The position numbers and the translations under genes were made by a program. A model generated the notes under the pieces. That model was not told where the DNA came from. It was given only the letters and a program-made list of their open reading frames with translations, and made no database searches. This document shows, one piece after another, positions 53,975 to 61,787 of a stretch of DNA of 64,000 bases (the stretch's first letter is position 1; every line of letters begins with the position of its first letter). The DNA comes from Fusibacter sp963666805. GTDB taxonomy: Bacteria; Bacillota; Clostridia; Peptostreptococcales; Acidaminobacteraceae. Where the stretch lies: the NCBI GenBank assembly GCA_963666805.2, contig CAXXWR010000003.1:124001-188000 (forward strand), written 5' to 3'.

Positions 53975-54994
53975 TTATTCTTCAATCAATGTATCCACTA
54001 TTTGATTGACAGTATGAATGGTTGATAAGGCACTTAAAGCATGTCCCGAACCATCTAACCGATAAACATGACCCTCTTTAACCGCTGATAATGTCTGCCA
54101 TACAGGATTTTGTTGAAATTCTTCAAACATAGCTTCATCACCATCAAACACATTAACAAAGATGACATCAGGATTCATTGCTACAAGGGCTTCCATTGTA
54201 ATTTGTACATAATTGGTTTCACTTGTAAATCCTTCTGGTGGTGTAAGGCCTAATCCCTTTTCAGAATCATATAAATCAGGTCTGTAAAGGATATAAAATT
54301 TGTCAATACTCATTAACGACATTTGCATAACCGTTTTATCTTGATATTGATCTTTAATTTTAGCTCTAGCGTTATCTAATTGCTTTTCAACATCAGCAAT
54401 AATTTGATCCGCTTTATCGCTTTGATTGGTCACCTTAGCAACTTCTCTTAAATTGTACCTCCAGTCTGTTTTAGCTTTAGGGCCAAAAACAGCAACAGAT
54501 GAAATTTGTTCATAGTTCGTAATGTCGTAGCTAGAAATATCATAAGTTTGATCCATAATTAAATCAGGTTTTAGCTCTGTTAATAATTCTAAATTGACTT
54601 CGCCATTACCCAAGTCTACAACTTCTCCAATATCTTGGCCTTCAAAAGCATCCCATGTTGCAATGTAATTATCTGCACTGGCTGCACCAACAGGTGACTC
54701 ACCTAATAAGATAAGCGACTCCCACAATGGGAGATAGGTCGTTACAATTCTTTCAGGGGCTTTATCAAAATGAATGACTCTTCCTGCTTCGTCTGTATAG
54801 TCATAAGCCGTTTCTGCTTCAGAAGCTAATTCAATATCTGCATCGTTATCCGTCTCTGCTTCTTTACTTTCTTGAACAGGTTCAAGACCAGAGATATCTT
54901 CTTCATTTGAGGATTGACTCGCGGTATCTGTCTGACCGCACCCCGTTACAATAATTGCTGCTAAAATAGGGACTAATAATAGTTTTCGTTTCAT
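53975..54994 (-). CDS. FepB/FhuD-type iron-chelate-binding lipoprotein
   Basis: 339 residues. Lipoprotein signal ending VTGC (Cys19), a long acidic linker (about 22-65, rich in Glu and Asp) and a periplasmic-binding-protein-type-2 fold (VIHFDKAPERIVTTYLPLWE at its start; MNPDVIFVNVF later). Ligand could be a ferric siderophore, heme or corrinoid. A Fur-like box lies 15-30 bases upstream of the ATG. First gene of the transporter operon. Confidence 0.9.
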   Translation of the reverse strand: MKRKLLLVPILAAIIVTGCGQTDTASQSSNEEDISGLEPVQESKEAETDNDADIELASEAETAYDYTDEAGRVIHFDKAPERIVTTYLPLWESLILLGESPVGAASADNYIATWDAFEGQDIGEVVDLGNGEVNLELLTELKPDLIMDQTYDISSYDITNYEQISSVAVFGPKAKTDWRYNLREVAKVTNQSDKADQIIADVEKQLDNARAKIKDQYQDKTVMQMSLMSIDKFYILYRPDLYDSEKGLGLTPPEGFTSETNYVQITMEALVAMNPDVIFVNVFDGDEAMFEEFQQNPVWQTLSAVKEGHVYRLDGSGHALSALSTIHTVNQIVDTLIEE

Positions 54995-55004
54995 AACGCC
55001 TCCA

Positions 55005-55024
55005 TTAATTGATATTGATTATCA
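55005..55024. promoter_or_regulatory. Fur-like box before the binding-protein gene
   Basis: TGATATTGATTATCA (55010-55024) matches the 7-1-7 Fur consensus TGATAATNATTATCA at all but one arm position. The sequence TTAATTGATATTGAT is shared with the box before the AraC gene. Confidence 0.7.
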
Positions 55025-55081
55025 TTTACTTTAAGAGGATAACATATTCTATATCCCTTGAACATAGCCTACTTTCGAATT

Positions 55082-55903
55082 TTACCATGTACTTTTTTCT
55101 AATCGCCTTCTATATTCACTTGGAGAAATTCCCTGATGTTTCTTAAAGAGTTTACTGAAATGAAAAGGATCTTCATAGCCAACCATCTGGGCAATTTCTG
55201 CTACAGTCATTTTGCTATCTGACAAATAGAATTTAGCTTGACTCATCCTATAATGGATTAAATAGCGTCTAGGACTTGTACCTGTCGTCTTGGTAAAATA
55301 GTAATGCATCTTTTTCATATCCCAAGAAACATAATCTGCAAGCCATTCATTAGACAAGGGGAGATGGTAATTTTCTTGAATTATTTTGATAATTCTTTCT
55401 ACTTTTAAAACTGTGTCATCCTTACTAAAACAAATAGCACAATCTATTATATTTTCTATGAGCATCGACAAGGTATTTTTACTCTTTAATTGGCTAAGAG
55501 ATGTCTTTTCTTCTAATAATCGCTCTAATTTTTCAGCTTCATTAACAATCATCAATGCTCTCTTTTTACAAACTTCAAGTTCAAAATGTTCAGTATAAAG
55601 CATAGAATCCTTTCGACTCGGTTTATAATGGATCAAAAAATATTGCCAGTCTTGATCGCCTTTCACTTCTTTATCAATAGGAAAACCAGAGCCTGCAAAC
55701 AAGATTTTGCCACGCTCTAATCTATATGTTCTGTTATCAAAACGATAAACAGCTTTGCCACTAACGGGAATCACAATCCCACAAGCACCTCTATAGGTAT
55801 ATTGATTTGTTGCTTTGGTACCTGGTGCAATGCACGCTTTTATGACGTGATATGGCAAAACATGTGTCATATTAAAAGTTTCAATCACTGCATTTAATTT
55901 CAT
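55082..55903 (-). CDS. AraC-family regulator, probable activator of the iron-chelate operon
   Basis: 273 residues. N-terminal cupin-like AraC effector domain (about 20-150; CGIVIPVSGKAVYRFDNRTYRLERG split over two strands) and two C-terminal helix-turn-helices (about 168-270; VAEIAQMVGYEDPFHFSKLFKK is the second). Such regulators next to siderophore transporters (Btr of Bacillus subtilis is an example of the type) sense the ferric chelate and activate uptake. A Fur-like box precedes it, so it should also be iron-repressed. GAGGTTATC precedes the ATG. Confidence 0.88.
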   Translation of the reverse strand: MKLNAVIETFNMTHVLPYHVIKACIAPGTKATNQYTYRGACGIVIPVSGKAVYRFDNRTYRLERGKILFAGSGFPIDKEVKGDQDWQYFLIHYKPSRKDSMLYTEHFELEVCKKRALMIVNEAEKLERLLEEKTSLSQLKSKNTLSMLIENIIDCAICFSKDDTVLKVERIIKIIQENYHLPLSNEWLADYVSWDMKKMHYYFTKTTGTSPRRYLIHYRMSQAKFYLSDSKMTVAEIAQMVGYEDPFHFSKLFKKHQGISPSEYRRRLEKSTW

Positions 55904-55930
55904 GATAACCTCAATTTCTATTAGACGTTA

Positions 55931-55950
55931 TTAATTGATATTGATAATCA
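55931..55950. promoter_or_regulatory. Fur-like box before the AraC gene
   Basis: TGATATTGATAATCA (55936-55950), two differences from the Fur consensus, preceded by the same TTAATTGATATTGAT as the box at 55005-55024. Confidence 0.65.
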
Positions 55951-56002
55951 ATTCCACTAAATATTATATGATTCATTCCCTCTTGTCAAAATTACTTACA
56001 TT

Positions 56003-56053
56003 AAAAAACGCCATCAATCAGCCCCTTGAATTAAGGGGCATGAATGATGGCGT
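56003..56053 (-). terminator. Terminator after second chemoreceptor gene
   Basis: Outer arms ACGCCATCA and TGATGGCGT, inner arms CCCCTT and AAGGGG, then six T on the minus strand. Confidence 0.8.
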
Positions 56054-56079
56054 CAATACCTGTACTTTTTTATTTTGAC

Positions 56080-58143
56080 TTATATCTTAAAAGATTGTGT
56101 CATATGATCAAGTTCATCTGCTATTTTAGCCAAATCTCCTTCTGCATTAGCAATCTGTTCTATTGTTGCGGATTGAATCATCATAGAAGCAGAAACTTCT
56201 TCAGTTGCCGCTGCATTTTCTTCTGAAATTGCTGATAAGTTTTGAATCAAATCAATAATTTGTTCTTTATTTTTACTCATAATTTGAGTTGACTCATCTA
56301 AATTATCAATAATTGTTTTTATTTGATCAATCGCTTTTGCAATCGATTCAAATTTAAGTTCTGTTGTTTTAACATTATCCGTTTGTAAACTCACTATATT
56401 TTTAACTTGATCCATACTCGTTACTGCGGATTCTGACTTCACTTTTAGTTCTTGAATAACTGTCTTAATATCTTCTGTAAAGCTATTAGATTGCTCAGCT
56501 AACTTTCTGATTTCTTCAGCAACTACTGCGAAACCTTTACCCGCTTCACCTGCCCTCGCTGCTTCAATAGCTGCGTTTAGTGCTAAGAGATTTGTTTGAT
56601 CTGCAATGCTCTGAATCATCACACTTGCTTTTTCAATTTTCTCTGTACTTTCATTATTACTCACTATCATTTGGTAAATTTCATTAGAAGCTTGGTTCGT
56701 TTTATTGGTGTTTTCAACGAGTACATGTAAAATTGAAAAACCGTCTTCTTTCTCTTTTTCTATAAGTGACACGGATTCGTTCAGCTTTTGAGAATAAATG
56801 ACTTCATCGTCTAAAAGATTCCCCAATTGGTTAACATGAGCTGCTGTATTTTCAATATCTCTTGCTTGTTCTGTTGACCCTTCTGCAATCTCATTAATTG
56901 TCTTTGCCACTTCCTCTGAAGAGACAGCCGCTTGTTGAGAAGTTTCCAAAAGGGTTGAAGACATTTCAGCCATTCTTGAGACATCTAAACGAATATTTCC
57001 TACCAGATGCTTTAGGTCTTCTAAAACAGCATTATAATGTTGCGCTAATTGCCCCAACTCATCTTGGGTTTCAATGGTAATAGGATGCGTAAAGTCACCT
57101 TTTGCCATATACTTAACGTGATCCACAACATTGATAATGGTCTTTGAAAAACGGCCACTGAATAGTTGAATAAAAATAAACGCTAAGATAATAACGACTA
57201 TTAGTACAATAATGGTCTGATAAACCATGGCATATGTTGAAGCAAATAGTTCTTGAGTAGGTGCCATAATAACCAGTTTCCAACCTGTACTACTTATCTT
57301 TATAAAAGAGGCTTCATAGCTGTCACCGTTATAATCAACCATTTCTGTACCCTTATCATTTTCCAAAAGTTCTGAAGCAATGCCTTTCATTGAAGCATCT
57401 TCTGAAATCAAACCTTTCATCACTTTATCACTGTCTCTATGTGCAATATAGCGACCTGAACCATCCACTAAAAAGGCAAAACCCGATTTTTCAATGGTGA
57501 CATCAGACACTATTTTTTGAATAGTCGACAGGTCATAATCCGCTGTTACTACCCCTTTAAATTGACCATCTACAATGATAGGCACTGAGGCTGTCACCAA
57601 GGTTACCCCTAATGTTTCATCATAATAAGGATCTTGCCAACCAATTGTATCGCCTGCATTTTTCCCTACCTTATACCAATCTGTTTCAGGATAGTTATAC
57701 TCTGGAGACTCATAATCTTCAGTATAAGCAACGTCCCCACCATCCCTATAAGCGTAAGGCCCAAAATACTGTGTTTGGGAATTATACGCATAAGGTTCAA
57801 GCCAAATCCCCGCGCCATAAGTATTAGGATTCATTGCTAAAATGTTTTCTAATAAATGGCGATAACTTGACTTATCAAGTTGGTTGCCTTCTGTCTCATA
57901 GATAATTGAAATCGCATTTGCAATTTGAGTATGTGCCGTAAACTCATTCTCAATCGATCCATTAATCTGCCCTAATGTTGCTTCAATTCGATTATTAATT
58001 TGTTCACTTAAGCCATTAATGGCACCTGACATAACAATGCCTGCAATAACAAGTGTCGAAACGACAATAATCGGTATAAAGGTAAGCAACATTTTAGTCT
58101 TCATACTTTTGATACGTTGTAATAATTTCATCCTCTTCCACAT
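56080..58143 (-). CDS. Methyl-accepting chemotaxis protein with dCache sensor
   Basis: 687 residues. Helix 1 (about 14-36), extracellular dCache domain (about 40-305, GAGIWLEPYAYN, GVVTADYDLSTIQ), helix 2 (about 310-332), HAMP (about 333-390), signalling domain with hairpin tip LLALNAAIEAARAGEAGKGF. Its layout matches the receptor at 41332-43446 but the sensor sequence differs. It lies behind the AraC gene on the same strand; no functional link to iron is evident. Confidence 0.92.
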   Translation of the reverse strand: MWKRMKLLQRIKSMKTKMLLTFIPIIVVSTLVIAGIVMSGAINGLSEQINNRIEATLGQINGSIENEFTAHTQIANAISIIYETEGNQLDKSSYRHLLENILAMNPNTYGAGIWLEPYAYNSQTQYFGPYAYRDGGDVAYTEDYESPEYNYPETDWYKVGKNAGDTIGWQDPYYDETLGVTLVTASVPIIVDGQFKGVVTADYDLSTIQKIVSDVTIEKSGFAFLVDGSGRYIAHRDSDKVMKGLISEDASMKGIASELLENDKGTEMVDYNGDSYEASFIKISSTGWKLVIMAPTQELFASTYAMVYQTIIVLIVVIILAFIFIQLFSGRFSKTIINVVDHVKYMAKGDFTHPITIETQDELGQLAQHYNAVLEDLKHLVGNIRLDVSRMAEMSSTLLETSQQAAVSSEEVAKTINEIAEGSTEQARDIENTAAHVNQLGNLLDDEVIYSQKLNESVSLIEKEKEDGFSILHVLVENTNKTNQASNEIYQMIVSNNESTEKIEKASVMIQSIADQTNLLALNAAIEAARAGEAGKGFAVVAEEIRKLAEQSNSFTEDIKTVIQELKVKSESAVTSMDQVKNIVSLQTDNVKTTELKFESIAKAIDQIKTIIDNLDESTQIMSKNKEQIIDLIQNLSAISEENAAATEEVSASMMIQSATIEQIANAEGDLAKIADELDHMTQSFKI

Positions 58144-58311
58144 CCTTTCTCTCTCCCCAACTCTTTGATTTTATACTCTATTATATAAAAGTACAAATTC
58201 CAATACTACTAAATGTGAAATTATTTAACTTACTTATTACAATACCCTTTTTTAGAGACTTGGAAACCTTTTTATTTAATGGAGGGATGTCTTTGTAACC
58301 CTAGCCCCTAA

Positions 58312-59058
58312 CTACTTAATCCAATATTTACTACCATCATATGTTCTTTCTAAGAATCCATATTCAATGAGTGCCCTTCTCAAAGTAACATAATCGTCAA
58401 AAATGCGTTTTAAAATCTGGTTGACTTCTCTTTCACTGTATTCTGTGCCACTTTTAAATTGCTTTATTAATTGTCTTAAAACAATAATTTTTCGTTTTTC
58501 TTTTGCAGGAAATTGTTTAAGTGCACCCATTTCAGTAAAATAGCTATTCAGTATTTTTTCTCTCTCTTTGTCAGTCACATCATAGCGATCATCAATCATG
58601 GTGGCAGTAACATGATTGTCTATCAGTTTATCATTTGTCATCTTTTGAATAGGTGCTTGAGTGGTCTCCGATAAAAGCGTCATCAAGGCTAAAAAAACCT
58701 TGGCCTGCTTTTCTTTTTCTCTTAGTTTATAGCGGTGGTTTCTTACAGTAGAGCTGGCAACATTAAGTTCTGCTGCAATAGCTTTATCTGTCATACCTGA
58801 TGCCATATAAGAGATAATGCGCGTCTGCATAGGGGTTAATCCTGTATATGAATTATTGAGTTCTAAAATATAATCTAACATGGACCCATGTTTGTCTTTA
58901 AGATGCGCTTGGGCTGCTCTTTCGGCGTCATAATAGTGACCTTGCATTAAAAAAATTTCACCTTTTTCAAAGCACGTTTCACAAATAACGCATTTAAAAG
59001 CATCTTCTTCCTCCGAATATCCTCTTGCTATATCTTCTTGTTTAACTTCCCAAAGCAT
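58312..59058 (-). CDS. LuxR-type HTH plus DUF2087 regulator
   Basis: 248 residues. An N-terminal Cys-rich segment (CVICETCF, with nearby His residues) could bind metal. A LuxR/GerE-type helix-turn-helix follows (about 75-130; LTPMQTRIISYMASGMTDKAI), and a C-terminal DUF2087 domain (about 165-248; LKQFPAKEKRKIIVLRQL) ends the protein. I use the ATG at 59058, after GAAAGGAGAACGACT. It is 34 bases after the hydrolase stop and so in the same transcript. It may control that transcript through the TAGACA repeats upstream, which is inference. Confidence 0.82.
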   Translation of the reverse strand: MLWEVKQEDIARGYSEEEDAFKCVICETCFEKGEIFLMQGHYYDAERAAQAHLKDKHGSMLDYILELNNSYTGLTPMQTRIISYMASGMTDKAIAAELNVASSTVRNHRYKLREKEKQAKVFLALMTLLSETTQAPIQKMTNDKLIDNHVTATMIDDRYDVTDKEREKILNSYFTEMGALKQFPAKEKRKIIVLRQLIKQFKSGTEYSEREVNQILKRIFDDYVTLRRALIEYGFLERTYDGSKYWIK

Positions 59059-59092
59059 AGTCGTTCTCCTTTCATACAACAGTAGTTTGCCG

Positions 59093-59737
59093 TTACTCAA
59101 ACCACTTTGTCACAATATTTTGAATCAAATAATCCAGTTCAGTGGGATTTTCAAGCATTGGAAAATGACAACTATTTCTGACCGTTGAAATATCCATTTT
59201 TGAATCAAAGGCAGGTAGTCCTAAATTTAAAATCACTTCCTCTAAATCATTCACTCCCCGATCACCATAGATTAAATGAATCCTACTATCAACATCGTTC
59301 AGCACGTGACTCATGCTAATCGTATTGATTTCGTTACCTAATTTCTGAGAATAGTATTTCTTTTCTCCTTTTAACATGTCTTCAATTTTAAAAGAAAGAC
59401 CTTGATTATTACTTGTGTATAAAAGATTTTGAAAAAATGGCGTAGGTGGTTCTAAAAATGTTTCTATTAAAATAATATGACTAATCTTCGAATGCATGGC
59501 AGCTTTTAAGGCAACTAAGCCCCCCATACTATGACCTATTATAACATCATAATCACTTAAAGGTCTTCTTATCGCTGTATTTAACCATTCAACATAATCA
59601 TCCAAGGTATGAAACTGACTCAATAATGCCTTAGGCCAATCACATTTATCAATAGTCCAATGGTGCGGATGATCTAATAAAAAAGCATCCCAAATCCATT
59701 GATTGCAAGCATAACCGTTTAACAGTAAAATTCTGAT
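59093..59737 (-). CDS. Alpha/beta hydrolase with non-canonical start codon
   Basis: About 214 residues. Nucleophile elbow GHSMGG, acid region YGDRGVND and the catalytic His in NSCHFPM are all present. The reading frame clearly continues upstream of an internal TTG (59623): the residues ILLLNGYACNQWIWDAFLL form the first strand and oxyanion-hole loop of the fold. No ATG, GTG or TTG exists between the in-frame stop at 59755 and residue 38. The strong site GGAGGAGG lies five bases before ATC (59737) and eleven before ATT (59731), so one of these rare codons is the likely start, or the start has been lost by mutation. Confidence 0.7.
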   Translation of the reverse strand: MRILLLNGYACNQWIWDAFLLDHPHHWTIDKCDWPKALLSQFHTLDDYVEWLNTAIRRPLSDYDVIIGHSMGGLVALKAAMHSKISHIILIETFLEPPTPFFQNLLYTSNNQGLSFKIEDMLKGEKKYYSQKLGNEINTISMSHVLNDVDSRIHLIYGDRGVNDLEEVILNLGLPAFDSKMDISTVRNSCHFPMLENPTELDYLIQNIVTKWFE

Positions 59738-59793
59738 ATGTACCTCCTCCTTTCAGTAGCCTTCTTCTTTAATTGATGCTTCTCTCTTCAGGT

Positions 59794-59822
59794 ATTATAC
59801 CAACGAATTTAAAATATGTCTA
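59794..59822 (-). promoter_or_regulatory. Sigma-A promoter of the hydrolase-LuxR/DUF2087 operon
   Basis: Minus strand TAGACA, 17-base spacer, TATAAT: one mismatch to consensus in twelve positions. Confidence 0.75.
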
Positions 59823-59853
59823 TATATTTTTAGACAAATGCTATATTTGTCTA
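59817..59853. promoter_or_regulatory. TAGACA/TGTCTA operator array
   Basis: Perfect nine-base arms TAGACAAAT (59831-59839) and ATTTGTCTA (59845-59853) with a five-base spacer, plus a third TGTCTA at 59817-59822 that is itself the -35 box. Position suggests a repressor or activator site. Confidence 0.6.
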
Positions 59854-59869
59854 TATTTAAATTCTGTTT

Positions 59870-61447
59870 TCATTCATCACTTGCTTCCAATTTTAGTTCA
59901 TGTGTTGCTATGGTTTTACCAAACCACTCATCATGTTCTACAAAAATAAGCGTCGGTTGAAACTTTAAGATCATCCTTTCAAGTTGATCTCTAGAAATAA
60001 TATCAATAAAATTTAAAGGTTCATCCCAAATATAAAGCGGTACTTTTTGACAAATACTCACTGCCAATAATAGTTTTTTCTTCTGTCCTTCGCTCCACCA
60101 ATGAATCGGTTTATCAAACTGTTGATTGCTTAGCCCTAGTTCATGGAGAGTCGTTTTAATAAGGGCATCTTCTCCTCCAATTTGCCTTATATAATCATTG
60201 AGATTACCCTTTAAGTGCCCCGTCATTTGAGAAACATATGAAAAGTTATGACAAAGATCGTATCGACCCTTAAACTTAATCTCTTGTCCACTTAAAAACT
60301 TAAGAAGAGTAGATTTACCGCAACCATTCTCCCCTTTAATCCACAACCTATCGCCTTTTTTTAACTTAAACTGAATGGGCTTAAAGACTGCTTTTTCACC
60401 ATAAAACAATTGAAAGTTATCTACCTGAATAAGATCATTTTTCCGAGTGTCTTCTGGTCTGAGTATCAAATCTGGACTTTGTTCAATATTTTTAAGGAGT
60501 TGAGACTTTTCTTCAATTGATTTCTCTACACGATTTTTGATGACTTTAGCACGTTTCATCATTTTAGCTGATTTAGCACCTATATAGCCCCTGTCAACTG
60601 GTCCACTACCTTTTTTAGACCCTTCCACTTGATTTGCCCAACCACTGGTGTTGACCGCAGACTTGCTTAATCGTGTAATTTCACTTTTCAATTGTTCTCT
60701 TTTAGCAAGTTCATATTCATCTTGTCGTTTTTTATTCAGTGCCCATGTTTCGTAATTTCCTTTTTCAATGATGATATCATTGCGATTAATGCTCATGACA
60801 TGGTCGATAACTTGGTTGAGAAATAAACGATCATGAGAAATGACAATAAAACCTGTCTTTTGTTTAAGATAATCTGCTACTATTTGACGCCCCTCAATAT
60901 CTAAATGATCTGTTGGTTCATCTAGTAATAAAAAATGATTTTTCTTTAAGAAAAGTGCAATGAGTAAAAGTTTAGTTTGTTCACCACCACTTAAGCTTGA
61001 AAATGGACGCTCCAGCATTTGTAATTCTAACCCCATTAAATTCATTTCTTTCTCAATCTGTTCATTGATCGTATAGCCGTCATTATTTTCATATTTTTCT
61101 TGCAAATCACCATACTTTTCCACATCAATAGGAGCTTCCAAAGCAGTCTCCATTTCGCTCTCCCACAAATCAAACGGTGCAATGGCTTCTCTCACCACTG
61201 TCTTCGCTAAAAGTGTTTCGCACTTTACTTTTACTGGAAAATATTCGAATTTAACGGTTGCATTGATTTTGCCTTCATACTGATAATCCCCTAAAAGCAA
61301 TTTTAAAAAAGTGGTTTTACCTCTTCCATTCCTACCAATCAAACCAATTTTCCATTTTGTATCAAGTGACAGATTAACATTTTTAAAAATATCTTCACCA
61401 TGTGTATAGTAATGAAAAGATAATTGATTAACTTGTATTTGTGCCAT
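59870..61447 (-). CDS. Antibiotic-resistance-type ABC-F protein (Lsa/Vga/CplR-like)
   Basis: 525 residues, two ATPase domains and no membrane segment. First domain: Walker A GRNGRGKTT, signature LSGGEQTKLLL, DEPTDHLD. A long Lys/Arg-rich interdomain linker follows (about 235-325, the arm that enters the ribosomal P/A region). Second domain: Walker A GENGCGKST, with the altered signature WSEGQKKKLLL seen in the Lsa group. Such proteins protect ribosomes from lincosamides, streptogramin A and pleuromutilins. A leader with short open frames and a terminator precedes it. Confidence 0.87.
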   Translation of the reverse strand: MAQIQVNQLSFHYYTHGEDIFKNVNLSLDTKWKIGLIGRNGRGKTTFLKLLLGDYQYEGKINATVKFEYFPVKVKCETLLAKTVVREAIAPFDLWESEMETALEAPIDVEKYGDLQEKYENNDGYTINEQIEKEMNLMGLELQMLERPFSSLSGGEQTKLLLIALFLKKNHFLLLDEPTDHLDIEGRQIVADYLKQKTGFIVISHDRLFLNQVIDHVMSINRNDIIIEKGNYETWALNKKRQDEYELAKREQLKSEITRLSKSAVNTSGWANQVEGSKKGSGPVDRGYIGAKSAKMMKRAKVIKNRVEKSIEEKSQLLKNIEQSPDLILRPEDTRKNDLIQVDNFQLFYGEKAVFKPIQFKLKKGDRLWIKGENGCGKSTLLKFLSGQEIKFKGRYDLCHNFSYVSQMTGHLKGNLNDYIRQIGGEDALIKTTLHELGLSNQQFDKPIHWWSEGQKKKLLLAVSICQKVPLYIWDEPLNFIDIISRDQLERMILKFQPTLIFVEHDEWFGKTIATHELKLEASDE

Positions 61448-61485
61448 TTAGTCCTCGCTTTCTGATGGAAGTGTTTTTGAGCAAT

Positions 61486-61533
61486 AAAAAAAGCTTTCTA
61501 CCACCCAAAACATTTTGAATGAAAAGAAAGCTT
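61486..61533 (-). terminator. Leader attenuator terminator of the ABC-F gene
   Basis: Arms AAGCTTTCT (61533-61525) and AGAAAGCTT (61499-61491), then seven T on the minus strand. It lies about 40 bases upstream of the ABC-F start and inside its transcript, so it must be overcome for expression. Confidence 0.75.
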
Positions 61534-61534
61534 G

Positions 61535-61573
61535 TTATTCCAGCAAAAAGAGAAACATGACAATTAAGCCCAT
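61535..61573 (-). CDS. Putative leader peptide of the ABC-F gene
   Basis: Twelve codons reading MGLIVMFLFLLE, with the stop codon one base before the attenuator stem. A weak AAGTGA ribosome site precedes it. A second possible frame (61564-61620, 18 codons) overlaps its start. Drug-stalled ribosomes here would mask the 5' arm of the terminator, the usual mechanism for inducible ABC-F genes. Confidence 0.5.
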   Translation of the reverse strand: MGLIVMFLFLLE

Positions 61574-61755
61574 GTTATCACTTGACTTATATATATGATA
61601 AAGCCACCATTTACAATCATCTTATTCACACTAAAATGTCTCCAATAGAAACAACACTCCCGTTGTTATTACTGTTTTCACACTTTAATTTTTTAGAATA
61701 AGATTATAACTTCATTTTAAATAGTCACCTCATAATTTATTTTAATTTCTTTATT

Positions 61756-61784
61756 AGGATAGCTAAATTTTTCACACTTGTCAA
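61756..61784 (-). promoter_or_regulatory. Sigma-A promoter of the ABC-F leader
   Basis: Minus strand perfect TTGACA, 17-base spacer, TATCCT. It starts four bases after the LacI-type gene stop and gives a leader of roughly 300 bases. Confidence 0.75.
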
Positions 61785-61787
61785 GCA

